Below, one piece after another: positions 1 through 10,013 of a stretch of DNA of 64,000 bases. Both the position numbers and the translations under genes were made by a program. The notes under the pieces are model-generated. The model worked only from the letters and a program-made list of their open reading frames with translations. It was not told where the DNA came from and searched no databases. Source of the DNA: Siderastrea siderea (lineage: Eukaryota > Cnidaria > Anthozoa > Scleractinia > Rhizangiidae); contig OZ034968.1 of assembly GCA_964030785.1 (NCBI GenBank), positions 65,449,399 through 65,513,398 on the forward strand. Direction: 5' to 3'. The first letter of the stretch is position 1. Each line of letters opens with the position of its first letter.

Positions 1-10
1 TCCGAGCGAA

Positions 11-220
11 GGCAGTTTACATGGTGCTAAGATCTTCCTAGCGATAGGATCTTTCTATCTCTCAGCTAGGAAGATCCTTAAGCGCTAGAAAGATCGTAGT
101 GCTAGGGCCAAGTACAACATTTTGCATGTAAACTAAATACAGAAAACATATGGCGCAAGGATGTTCCGTCTTCTAGGATCTTCCTAGCACTAGGATCTTC
201 CTCCCTCCATGTAAACAGCC
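11..220. mobile_element. Short inverted-repeat element (MITE-like)
   Basis: The ends are inverted copies: GGCAGTTTACATGG on the left and CCATGTAAACAGCC on the right. The interior repeats the near-palindrome CTAGGAAGATCCTAG several times in both orientations. There is no coding capacity, and the open frame at 102-287 is only a reading of this repeat. A clear target-site duplication was not found, so the exact ends are approximate. Confidence 0.6.
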
Positions 221-1491
221 CCTTAGTGACACTGGAGAAAGGGGAAGTCGCTAGCTCTAGAAATTTGCGATACCTTCGATAAGTCACCGGTGGAAAATCC
301 CTGTGAGTGTTTGTTTTCTTGCGGCCAAGTTATAGTTTGCGATTTCCTCGACTTTGTTTATTTATTATTTTATTTTATTTTTTTCTGAAGCTCTCCTCAA
401 AAATGTTCCCGTTGAACGGGCCACGCTACTACGGCGTTCGATGAGGATAACAACCTCGTGTAAGAAGACATGAGAGTCGCCCGGCTGTTCCTCTTCGCTG
501 ATTGGCCAGAAAAATATCTTTCTGGCCAATCAGAAGGAGACAGTTCAAACGCTTCTGGAACTGGATCGGTAAGAGTTACTGCCCAGGGGCTCTTCCGCTC
601 TTGTTGTAAACTTTCGCCCATGAAAATCCCATTGTCCCGATTAGCTGCCCCTGGGTCTCCGAGGATGGCGTTAGCCCTTCGTCAGAGCGAACTGAATATC
701 ATATTGGATGTGAATAGCATTATAAGTGACGGACTATTTAAAAGCACCCAATTGGTTTAAAAGTAACTTATTAGTTACACCTATTAAAACTGCTATTCTG
801 TCTTAAAGTTAATAAAACGGCGCGAACATTATGTTTAAAAGTTTGAAAAGTAATAGAACACTAATTAATTGAGGCAAGTCATTAAAGAAACCTTTCCAAC
901 GTCATTCCTACGCCTCTATCTTTCTTATCGACTGTAAATATATTACCTGACAGAGAATTTCTTTCTGACTCTCCAGGTGCTTCACGAACGCTATTGTGCT
1001 TTGTAAAGTGGCTTTCGATACTTGTGTTGACGGATCTGTTGCTGGGACAGCAAACAAAAGTTCCCCCATGAAATGTTTAATTACGTGAAGACCAGCACAG
1101 GGTCCAGAGGAGCGAAGTTCGAGCAGAACGTTTAGTTTTCCTTGCGAAAGACAACCGACATAATTTGCTGCGAACTTGCGTTACTCGCGTTACCTATATT
1201 TTTACCGCAGGTCAAATTACTGTGGGCTCTTAGGATCACTGAGATCGACTTACACTAAATAAGACGACAAGCTTGTCCTTATTTTTACTTGAAAGCTTCG
1301 CTTTCCGAAGAAAAACCGTTGCCCTTCGGGCAACGTGTTAGGCGACCGAGGAAAAATGGTCTGCGGTTAATAGCAATTCTCAATATGGCGGACGGTATGG
1401 CGTACTAAGCGGAGCGAGATCGAGAAATACAGCGTATGGAAAGAGAAGAAAACCGTTCAAATTGGATTCACAAAGGTTGCACTGGGAAAAT
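221..1491. other. Intergenic, no gene seen
   Basis: AT-rich DNA with no credible coding region. A perfect 15-bp-arm hairpin around GATTGGCCAGAAA lies at 498-533. A small perfect hairpin (CGTTGCCCTTCGGGCAACG) lies near 1317-1335. Short frames at 397-621 and 470-760 cross the first hairpin on opposite strands and look fortuitous. Confidence 0.6.
498..533. repeat. Perfect hairpin, 15-bp arms
   Basis: CTGATTGGCCAGAAA is followed six bases later by its exact reverse complement TTTCTGGCCAATCAG. It could be the remnant of a foldback element or a cruciform-forming site. No flanking duplication is evident. Confidence 0.7.
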
Positions 1492-2594
1492 CTATTGATC
1501 AAATGACGTGATTATGTATTTTAAAAGATAAGATGTATGAAGGATAATTCTTGCGTACAAATTTAACACCTCTGGACCCTGTGGACCAGTAGCCACTCTC
1601 GGAATTATTTCTGGTATTTTAGACTTCGGTGGCACTTTTCCTTCTGTTATCGCCTCATTAACATCGCTGAAAAACTGGTCCATTGTTTCTGGAAGCAAAG
1701 TCTTAGCGTCATCATGGAACGTAAAGGTGGTATTATTGTCTATGCAGTCGTTAATGGCTTGAAAAAGCGCATTAAAATCAGTGATGACTTCTGTCGTCAA
1801 GGCATGTTTGGCAGTTTCCACTTCGGTCAACGAAGGTCTGAATGCAAGTTGAGTCGCAACTGAATAAAATTCTGTCGACAAGGCCGTGACCTTGGTCATC
1901 CAAGGATGCTAAACGGTGTATCAGACTGAATAATCCAAGTCTCCTCTGTTGAGTAATGATAAGAACAGCGCTCACCGGAAAACAGTACATATTAACTGTA
2001 CGTCCCCGGTTGCGTTCTCTTCGTCTGATTTGAGGGGCTTGTTTAAAATGTCGAAAACTTCTGGCGACAAAATGAAGGCTTTTTTGTTGTTTGCAATGAA
2101 CTTCACAAGACTTGATGAAGTTGTCTTGCTGATGACTGAGGCATACTGGATGGCTGACGATTTTCCTGTTGTCAAATAAATAAAATTTTCCCACTTGACA
2201 GGGTCTCTTTTAGACAACAAACTGAATATATATTTGTCTGAAATAAAATGTTGCTAAAAAAAGTATTACCTGTTCCAGGATATCCCACGAATATCGTAAA
2301 AAGGTTTAAAGGCTGTTTGTGGGTTGACGTGTCCACTGTGGCACTTTTAGACGCAACCATATAGGTCGTTGTGGTGAGTAACGAAGGAATAAGGTAACCT
2401 TCGGAGCTTCCAACAGAAACGGCAAAGTTGTGCACAAAATTCTGAACTTCCTGCGACGGAAACAGTTTTGTGTACGAAAACTGAAGGGAATTTAAACGTT
2501 TCTGCAGATTAACCCATGTCTGTGCATTTTTTTTTTGTTCAACTTTGCTAAAGTAAACATGTTGATGGAAGCTGAAGTAGTTCTGAGTCATCAA
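1492..2594 (-). pseudogene. Decayed ATPase-like gene with split Walker A motif (DUF3987-like, tentative)
   Basis: Read on the minus strand, exon A (2594-2270) ends in GYPGTG. A 104-bp intron with GT...AG ends (2269-2166) then joins exon B, which begins KSSAIQYA. Together they give a P-loop GxPGTGKSS, which is direct evidence that this was a spliced ATPase gene. Later blocks GERCSYHYSTEETWIIQ, LDDQGHGLVDRILFS and VATQLAFRPSLTEVE are each clear but lie in different frames, with an in-frame stop near 1905 and at least three frame breaks between 1865 and 1980. The layout recalls DUF3987/primase-helicase-like ATPases that occur in many copies in some invertebrate genomes, but that link is from memory. 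The final block runs open to the stop at 1492. It is almost certainly a non-functional copy. Base use resembles the surroundings, with no neighbour in an operon-like sense. The true start may lie upstream of 2594. Confidence 0.5.
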
Positions 2595-3160
2595 TTCGAA
2601 ACTATTTATACCAGTGATGTATGATCATAGTGTATACTAATAAATTGCAACTGTACATACGTCAAAATTACAACTGCAAATACTCGCAAGCATAAACAAC
2701 GAAGGGCCCCTCTTAGGTTTTTAATTTTGTATGAGCAACCAAACAATAGAAATGTTACTGTTAAATTATTTAGCCACTGTGTGAACGTAAGATAATAGCC
2801 TGGGCATGGTTGTGGTGCTTTTTGACATATATTGCATATATTGTTATGGCATCTGAAACTTGCAATTTAGTTTCAAAACTAGTCCCTCGAGTAACTATGC
2901 TTAAACCAAGAAGTAAAGTAATTAAAAGTGCGATAAATATTTGTAATACTGAGATATGCAAATCCAAGACAAAAAAAAAAAAACCCTCGCTGCGGTTTCT
3001 TACTAAGAACTGTATGGAGGACAAAGCCGGAAGAATATGGAAGACAAAGCCGTGCAAGTTGTGATAGGTTTGAAGAAACAGCTGCGATTAAGCACAGAAG
3101 TGCAAACTAATTCCGAACCGGCGAAAACAGAACAGGGAACTCAATGTGGAACATCAAGAG
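2595..3160. other. Intergenic, no gene seen
   Basis: AT-rich sequence between the decayed ATPase gene and the SINE. Two overlapping opposite-strand frames of under 100 codons (2770-3064) show no recognisable motif and include a poly-A run at about 2971. Nothing is supported here. Confidence 0.5.
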
Positions 3161-3172
3161 GGAGCTACAACA

Positions 3173-3432
3173 AATTAAATAAAATAAAATAAATTATAAT
3201 TTGGAGTGGCACCTCCACAGAGTAGTTCTTCGACCACTGATTCTAGATGGAATTTGGAAATGTTGGTTTTTGTGGAGGGGGAAAACCGGAGAACCCGGAG
3301 AAAAACCCTCGGAGCAAGGACGAGAACCAACAACAAACTCAACCCACATATGACACGGGGACCGGGAATCGAACCCGGGCCACGTTGGTGGGAGGCGAGC
3401 GCTCTTACCACTGCGCCATCCCTGCTCCCCTA
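3173..3432 (-). mobile_element. tRNA-derived SINE with target-site duplication
   Basis: On the minus strand the element begins with a tRNA-like head. It holds a pol III A box (TGGCGCAGTGGTAAGAGC) and a B box (GGTTCGATTCC). A conserved central stretch follows (GGGTTTTTCTCCGGGTTCTC, then AAAACCAACATTTCC). It ends in a tail of TTTTA repeats. It is flanked by near-identical 12-bp repeats, GGAGCTACAACA at 3161-3172 and GGAGCAACAACA at 3433-3444, as expected for LINE-assisted retroposition. The same central stretch recurs near 38.1 kb and 40.8 kb, so it is a family in this genome. Confidence 0.85.
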
Positions 3433-3479
3433 GGAGCAACAACAGGAACAAAGATCACGACAAATGGCGTTACAATGAT

Positions 3480-4335
3480 TTGATGGCTAAAATGGTGCAC
3501 AAAGAAATTCTTATCGAGTGGTTAATGGCCGAGGGAATGTTGGCGAAAAACAGGTCGTGTCCAACATGTGGTGAACAGATGCATTTGACTAAATGTGAAG
3601 ACAGGTCAGATGGCGTAAGATGGGAGTGCAGAAAGCAACAAAATGGAAAGAGACATAAACGGAGGTATCAATAATATGACATTGGAGGAAATTCTGAAAT
3701 TCACGTAGTGGTGGTACCAAGGTCTGGATGAGGAACAAATAATGCACGAATTAGGGTTGTCTAGCCGCACAGTAGTAGATTGGGACAGTTTCTGTCGAGA
3801 AGTATGTGAGGTTACGCTGATGGAGAATGAAGAGAAACTTGGAGGAGAAGGGAAGATAGTTCAGATAGACGACAGCAAGTTTGGGAAAAGAAAATATCAC
3901 CGTGGCCACCGTGTCGAGGGACAATGGGTTATTGGAGGAATCGAGCAAGACAGTCGAAAATGTTTTTTGATTGCCGTAGAACAAAGGGACGAAGCCACAT
4001 TACTACCAATATTACAACAATGGATTAAACCGAAAACTGTAATCGTATCAGACTGCTGGAAAGCGTATACTAATTTAGACGAATATGGTTACACTCATAG
4101 TACTGTTAATCATTCCAAAGAATTTGTAAACGATCAAAGCCTTAACACGAACAAGATGGAAGGTCAGTGGCGGCAGACAAAAGGAAAACGTCCTCCGTTT
4201 GGTGTACGAAAACACTATTTCTCCTCTCATCTTGCTGAGTGTATTTGGCGGCACATACATAGAGAGGAAGACCTGTTCGAAGTTTTTTCGAATGACGTTA
4301 AGAAAATCTATTCCCCAACGGTTGCAAAACCGTAG
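3480..4335 (+). pseudogene. Merlin (IS1595/ISXO2-type) DDE transposase, broken
   Basis: The first part (3480-3674) holds a zinc-ribbon beginning SCPTCGEQM with a second cysteine pair, as in ISXO2-like transposases. The second part (3742-4335) holds the catalytic core: VQIDDSKFGKRK (first Asp), VIVSDCWKAY (second Asp) and NKMEGQWRQTKGKRPPFG (third acidic residue in the usual NxxEGxW context). These motifs define the Merlin/IS1595 superfamily, which cuts and pastes DNA and usually makes 8-9-bp duplications. The gene is dead as written. A small deletion with a frameshift lies around 3670, and a TAG at about 3709 interrupts the short stretch that restores the frame before the downstream Met at 3742. 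Terminal inverted repeats were not found on either side. The SINE at 3173-3432 lies just upstream and may have landed inside the element. Confidence 0.85.
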
Positions 4336-4685
4336 ATGTCTGTTATTTTATTGAATTTCTAGTGATGTTCACAGAAGTGTTTATATTTACTGTTGGAAAA
4401 TACCACAATCTGCTCACATGACTCCGACTATAATTAGTACATTCATTAATTAACACAAAAACTTGTTTCAAGCATTAAAAATGACTGAGGGAAGATGTCA
4501 TCGCCATAATTTGCAAAAGCTTAAAATTGTATTAGTCTACTAAATTTGTAGCAAGGTTATTGGGGTTTACGCATATTTTAAAAAAATGCTTTGATTGTCT
4601 CACATAAAGGCAATTTTTGTAAAAAAGTATTATTTATTCATTTATTTACCAGTTAAGTCATCACTCTTAAAAGAGCACTGCTACT
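4336..4685. other. Intergenic, no gene seen
   Basis: AT-rich stretch between the Merlin fragment and the telomere-like block. No open frame or recognisable repeat was seen, and no Merlin terminal repeat could be picked out. Confidence 0.5.
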
Positions 4686-4808
4686 TCCCCTACCCTAACC
4701 CTAACCCTAACCCTAACCTGACCCTACCCTAACCCTAACCCTACCCCTACCCCTACCCCTACCCTACCCCTAACCCTACCCCTACCCCTACCATAACCCT
4801 AACCCTTA
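4686..4808. repeat. Interstitial telomere-type repeat (CCCTAA)n
   Basis: About 120 bp of CCCTAA units, mixed with the variants CCCTA and CCCCTA. The TTAGGG complement is the animal telomere repeat. The block is degenerate, ends in CATAACCCTAACCCTTAGG, and is flanked on both sides by ordinary sequence, so it is interstitial in this assembly rather than a chromosome end. Confidence 0.85.
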
Positions 4809-5151
4809 GGCTTAATCTTGGCCTAATGTGGTTTGCGCTAGTCCTAATTTACACCTAATCTGGTTCCTTGAATTCTTCTTTGCTAAAAAATTAAGTTAAC
4901 GTAGCCAATGATTTATATGGCCTTAATACGTCATTACTGAGATTTTTTTCCTGTCAACTTATTTCGGCTTAATGTCAGCATTTTGGAGCGACTTTCTTTC
5001 GTGACCCTAACACCATTTGTTCAACACTTAGACACAATTTTTTAGCGCGACAGCAAATTCTCAGGATTACAAAAATCGCGAAAATCTCTGCTTATAAAGG
5101 TAGTAGCATTATTAGAGCCCGCGTTATTTTCATCAAGTGGACTTTCAAGAC

Positions 5152-6011
5152 ACTGTGGGACCGCGGACCGCGGTGTCACTCGTTTTAACTTTAGTTGTCG
5201 ACTGTAGGACCGCGGACCACGGTGTCACTTGTTTTAACTTTAGTTGTCGACTGTAGGACCGCGGACCGCAGTGTCACTCGTTTTAACTTTAGTTGTCGAC
5301 TGTAGGACTGCGGACCACGGTGTCACTTGTTTTAACTTTAGTTGTCGACTGTAGGACCGCGGACCGCGGTGTCACTCGTTTTAACTTTAGTTGTCGACTG
5401 TAGGACCGCAGACCGCGATGTCACTTGTTTTAACTTTATATTTAGTTGTCAACTGTAGGACCGCGGATCGCGGTGTCACTCGTTTTAACTTTAGTTGTCG
5501 ACTGTAGGACCGCGGACCGCGGTGTCACTTGTTTTAACTTTAGTTGTCGACTGTAGGACCGCGGAGCGCGGTGTCAGTCGTTTTAACTTTAGTTGTCGAC
5601 TGTAGGACCGCGGACCGCGGTGTCACTCGTTTTAACTTTAGTTGTCGACTGTAGGACCGCGGACCGCGGTGTCACTTGTTTTAACTTTATTCGTCGACTG
5701 TGGGACCGCGGACCGCGGTGTCTCTTGTTTTAACTTTATTTGTCAACCGTAGGACCGCGGACCGCGGTGTCACTTGTTTTAACTTTATTCGTCGACTGTA
5801 GGACCGCGGACCGCGGTGTCACTTGTTTTAACTTTATTCGTCGACTGTAGGACCGCGGACCGCGGTGTCACTTGTTTTAACTTTATTGGTCGACTGTGGG
5901 ACCGCGGACCGCGGTGTCACTTGTTATAACTTTATTGGTCGACTGTAGGACCGTGCACCGCGGTGTCACTTGTTTTAACTTTATTGCGTCGACTGTGGGA
6001 CCGCGGGCCGC
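5152..6011. repeat. 49-bp GC-rich minisatellite, about 17 copies
   Basis: The tandem unit is about 49 bp and includes GGACCGCGGACCGCGGTGTC, then CACTYGTTTTAACTTTA and GTCGACTGTA. Each unit holds two overlapping ACCGCGG blocks forming a near-palindrome, plus a GTCGAC palindrome. In the first eight units CACTCG and CACTTG alternate, suggesting a two-unit higher-order repeat. The last units share a different join (TTATTCGTCGAC or TTATTGGTCGAC) and are nearly all CACTTG. No open reading frame runs through the array. Confidence 0.95.
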
Positions 6012-6466
6012 CATGCTCGAGTAATGTGCCTTCAGAGTGGCCGGGTATTGTAAAGTCTAGCCCTGGGAGCTGACTCTGTACTGAGGACGGCTTTACAGTT
6101 CAGGTAGAAAAAAGAAAATTCACTGTCGTGTGTTCACGTTCTACATAAAACTTTGAATTTGGTCATTTCACGTTGTTGGTTTGCAGAGGACGGCAAAGAA
6201 ATGTACCAAAATCTGTATCGCACGTGCAGAGTCAATGGCTGCAGTCACATCTGGGCTACTAACTATAGTTAAGACGGGGATAACTATAGTTAGCTATTTC
6301 GGTAATGTGACCGCTTCTCTGTTCGCTCTAACTATAGTTAGAACATGGTCACACCCACTCAGCCAATCAGTGTACAGCATTTCGATGCTCTGTATTCCAT
6401 AAACTGTCTTAAATTATGTAAAGTGGCGGGGGGATTTGAAGCACAGGGAAATTGCGGGGTAAAAGT
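6012..6466. other. Intergenic with repeated CTAACTATAGTTAG palindromes
   Basis: The palindrome (C/T)TAACTATAGTTA(G) occurs three times between about 6258 and 6345, and again near 7320. GAACATGGTCACACCCAC at about 6341 recurs in inverted orientation at about 7129. These look like ends of decayed inverted-repeat elements. No gene is supported. Confidence 0.45.
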
Positions 6467-6615
6467 ACAGAGAATTTCTGCATTCATTAGTGGTTCTATA
6501 TAGAGCATACTAATGAGGCATTGTTTTCCTTTGTTTGGAAGCCTCATTAGTATGCTCTATATAGAGCATACTAATGACTAAGTAGAAACTACTAATGAAT
6601 GCACAAATTCTCTGT
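6467..6615. mobile_element. 149-bp palindromic MITE-like element
   Basis: Outer arms ACAGAGAATTT...TGCATTCATTAGT and their reverse complement lie at the two ends. An inner repeat CATACTAATGAGGC and GCCTCATTAGTATG faces a short central loop. The segment CTATATAGAGCATACTAATG appears three times. It is noncoding. Confidence 0.7.
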
Positions 6616-7159
6616 GAATATTTATAACTAAATCGATAAAAACAACAGCTTCAACGGCGATGTCAAAAAACAACAAAAAATGCAAACTTGTAATAGCAAA
6701 GCAAAAAGCAAATCGAAAGAAAAACCATTACTTTACAGCTTTACATGAAATAAAAAAGTCCGTTTGCCGGACTACGAGTGTTGTACTTGAACTTGTCTTT
6801 GGTCTCTTGGCTTTCCCTGCGGGTTCCCCACTTGCTGGTGCCGGTGGTCGTAGTGCGTAGAAGACTGCTTTCACCGGTGTAAATCTAGTAAATCTTGTGG
6901 GGCAATCACTGCCTCGAGTTCCTCAGTCCGTGTATTATTGGCTCATGGCTGTTTACGCATCAACTGCGATAAACCGCGCCGTGAAGCACTCTCAGTAAAA
7001 CATTGCAACTCAAAGGCGTGTGTACAATAGCAAAAATATCGTAAGCAAAATAGCAACGTGATTTCAAGGTGAGAACTAAAAAATTAAAATGCAAAAATAC
7101 AATCTGCACGCAAAAACAAAATTCTTCGTGGGTGTGACCATGTTCTAAGACGGTTAGTC
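6616..7159. other. Intergenic, no gene seen
   Basis: One short frame (6660-6860) with a Lys-rich start has no recognisable motif and ends inside low-complexity sequence. Nothing else is supported before the hairpin at 7160. Confidence 0.4.
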
Positions 7160-7251
7160 CTATGGGATATAGCGTCCCTCGCAAGATAGAATGCCACTCG
7201 GCCTGCGGCCTCGTGGCATTCTATCTTTGCTCGGGACACTATATCCCATAG
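7160..7251. repeat. Hairpin with about 45-bp arms
   Basis: CTATGGGATATAG...GATAGAATGCCAC on the left pairs with GTGGCATTCTATC...CTATATCCCATAG on the right, with only a few mismatches and a loop of a few bases around GGCCTGCGGCC. It is probably a foldback or MITE remnant lying upstream of the MYB-like gene. Confidence 0.75.
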
Positions 7252-7419
7252 AACACTCGCGTTCATTGTCTAACCCTTACTTAGAAAATTTACGGCTCGG
7301 TGATCCAAAACAATACAGACTAACTATAGTTATACCAAGCAGGGTTCATGGGTTAGTCTTAAGTTTACAAACAAACAACCAATCAGAATGTGACAATTCT
7401 TTTCGCACGTGCGAGATGA

Positions 7420-7432
7420 GCATATATAAATA
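7420..7432 (+). promoter_or_regulatory. Candidate TATA box
   Basis: GCATATATAAATATGC is centred about 135 bp upstream of the ATG at 7560. It is a plausible core promoter for the MYB-like gene, but the motif alone is weak evidence in AT-rich DNA. Confidence 0.3.
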
Positions 7433-7559
7433 TGCAAAATAAAAACCAAGCGTGAAGCGAGGGGAAAACCAAAAACAACAAACAAAAAATTTACATACAA
7501 CAAGGTAGCAACACGTGTAGCCTTCAAGCTTTTGTGCAGCCGTCCTTGAATTTGCTGCG

Positions 7560-8615
7560 ATGAATTTCAGACCTTCCTCGCAGGATTCTTTTCCTGAAAC
7601 TACGAGGTAAGTTGAGTCCTAGCTAATTTCTTGATGTTCTATTCTCATGCTTTAACTTTTAATAATTTTTTTAACGTTGAAAATTATCCATTCTTTTAGC
7701 CAGCAAGGAAGTACACCATACCAAGCGAATCAAATCTACAGTCACTACAATGGAAGATTTGTATTTACTCCTTCGTATTTTCCCTTCTACCAACCTCAAA
7801 GTGATGTTCATCCCCCTAATCTGGCTGTACCTAGCTGGAATCGAAGGCGGGCCAAACTCGCCGCAAACTGTTGCTTCTTCAAAGCGTCCAAGACAGAGAA
7901 GAGATTGGACGGATACAGAAACCTCTCTTTTGTGGGAACTCTACGAAACTGCTTATTCCCTGGGAAAGCTTACTAGTAAAACAACGAAAGCTAATTCAGG
8001 CGGATGGGAAACCTTGAGAAGGATTTCAATCGGGAATTAGCAAGCAGAAACATGGCCCCCAGAACCCTGCAACAAATGAAGGAGAAGATAAATAACCTAA
8101 AGTCAGATCACAAGAAGATTAAAGATAAAGAATCACAAACAGGCCAGGAAACCCAAGCCAAACCTTTCTGGTTTGACATGGTCGATCGTGTTTTTGGTTC
8201 CAAGGACGAAATCGAGCCGCCGTTTCTTTTTTATTCCAGTAAAGGCGGGTACGAAAGTAAAAGAAAGGCCACAGATCGAGAGGAAGACGAGGGTCACGTA
8301 GATGGAGATGAAATGTTCGCACCTTCTACATCAAAAGGAGCGGGAAAACGCAAGGCCGATCGAGACCGCGAGTCAAGCAATTTGGAGCAAACACCCGGTG
8401 AAAGGTTACGTAAGACCGCAAGGGCTGAAAAAGCTAAGAAACCAAACGAGGAAGGCAGCTCAAAGGGACTCATTTATGTTCTAGACAAGCAGGTAAAGTT
8501 GCTGCAAGAAGCTCAAGAGAGAGATGACAAAATGATGGAGAGATTGCTACAGTTAGACGAGAAGTCTGAAGAAAGGCAAAAGGAAATTTTAATGGCAATA
8601 ATTAACAAATTGTAA
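7560..8615 (+). pseudogene. MYB/SANT-like DNA-binding protein gene with two frameshifts
   Basis: Exon 1 (7560-7606) starts with ATG and ends at a consensus donor (AG|GTAAGT). A 93-bp intron ends in CTTTTAG, and exon 2 starts at 7700 in the matching phase. The protein begins MNFRPSSQDSF. A trihelix/MYB-like domain follows: RRDWTDTETSLLWELYE, then GGWETL, then KDFNRELASRN and MKEKINNLKSDHKKIKDKE. Next come a Lys/Glu/Ser-rich linker and a C-terminal helix rich in Glu and Lys, likely a coiled coil (LDKQVKLLQEAQERDDKMM). The reading frame changes near 7845 and back near 8025, so two compensating one-base indels break it as written. Domains of this kind accompany PIF/Harbinger transposons as their second protein, but also occur in host genes; no nuclease gene lies nearby. 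An AATAAA lies near 8808. It could be a recently decayed gene or a sequence with assembly indels. Confidence 0.6.
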
Positions 8616-9551
8616 GTCAGGTTGTTTATTTTGTTGCTATAAAACTCATTCCATTTGGTGTTACAATCACTGATGATATGTTGTGTATCTGTATGTGTAT
8701 CTGCAATCATTCAGGTTCAAAAAAACTCTACTCTTACGCATGCCAGATAACCTTGACGAAACCCAAACATGAACAACACTAAGGGTATTGTACGGGTACG
8801 ATGTATTAATAAACTAGAGTTAAGATTCACAGAGACCCTTCACTTATATAGGGAAGACTGGGCTCATAGTATTTTACAGCTAGAGGTAGGGACGGAAGGG
8901 GCTGCAGAAAACGAAATACAGCGACAAAACGGTATCCCGTGAAGTGCAACCCACTTGGCATGTCTGTGACCTGCAAAAAGGGGATTTTTTTTTTCTGCAG
9001 GAAAAGGGAGAGTAAGCGACAGAAGAAAAAAATACGCCTGAGGCATTTACTTAATGAGCTGCGAACCGCCCCCAATTAAAAAGCCCAATTAGAAACACAA
9101 AGGGTTTGATCACAGGTTAGTGTGCGTGGGAGGAAGATTGCCCAGCACATTACCAAAATGACATTTGGAGCGTGAGAGTGCAAATCAATGGTTCTTGATG
9201 GATATTCCATCAGCTCACCTTCAAACAAGCAATTGGATAAATAAATGCTCAAAACCTTTCCTTTTCATTCTTTTCACAGCACCACTGAACACTACTTGCT
9301 GTCTCCCACTCAACAGTATGGAGCTAACCTGCGATCAGCCCACCCCCCCCCCCCCTGATCGTAGGTTACTATGGTTACTATGGTCGTTGACATATTAGTG
9401 ACAACTATAACTAGTTTAATAATATGTGAATTTAGACTCGTGCAATAAATCATTACATGTACCAAATAGCTTAAATTACATAAAGATCAAACCTTCCGCT
9501 GATCGGTTTGCCACTTAACCACAGTTTTACTACTAGCTATGAACTTCAGAT
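8616..9551. other. Intergenic with small inverted repeat
   Basis: No gene is supported. At about 9326-9369, TAACCTGCGATCAG and CTGATCGTAGGTTA flank a run of C residues, an imperfect foldback. A poly-T run lies near 8985. Minus-strand frames at 8827-9075 are low-complexity and unrecognised. Confidence 0.45.
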
Positions 9552-10005
9552 CCCGGGGGGGGTACTCCCATATATAACCTATATAGGTATGTGCCGCTGT
9601 GAAGGGTATGGTTTTCAAGCAGTTTAGTCTGGGATAGGGTATAGAAATCAGGGAGTCTTGGTCTAGGATAGGGTATCAATTACCGGGAAACTAATGGGTG
9701 GTGTAAAAATTTAATCCAATTAATTAATTAATTCCAATTAATTGGGTTTGAAAAACTAATATAAAATATAAATGAAATCGTGACAATATTGTTGATCGAG
9801 AGATGGTTTTCCATTAAAAGCACTGTGTGGTTATATTTCTGATGGTTAGCTCGAAAATAGCTAGTCTGGGATAGGGTAGGGATTTTTGGCATCTAGTCTA
9901 GAATAGGGTTGCAAAAACGACAAGAACGTGGTCTGGTATAGGTTAAGGGTTTCAGAGTCCCAGCGGCACACTCCCATCAAAATTTTTCCGAGTACCCCCC
10001 CCGGG
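9552..10005. mobile_element. 454-bp MITE with CCCGGGGG...TACTC ends and 8-bp TSD (copy 1)
   Basis: The element starts CCCGGGGGGGGTACTC and ends GAGTACCCCCCCCGGG, perfect inverted ends. It is flanked by direct 8-bp repeats CTTCAGAT at 9544-9551 and 10006-10013, which fixes both ends. The interior repeats a motif close to TCTGGGATAGGGTA about five times in subterminal positions, plausible transposase-binding sites. It is noncoding. A near-identical copy lies at 52343-52789. Confidence 0.93.
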
Positions 10006-10013
10006 CTTCAGAT

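Noticed and set aside
102..760. Several short frames at the left edge
   Set aside because: They read through a MITE and a perfect hairpin and overlap on opposite strands.
5152..6011. CRISPR-like array
   Set aside because: Repeats are directly tandem with no unique spacers, and the context is eukaryotic. It is a minisatellite.
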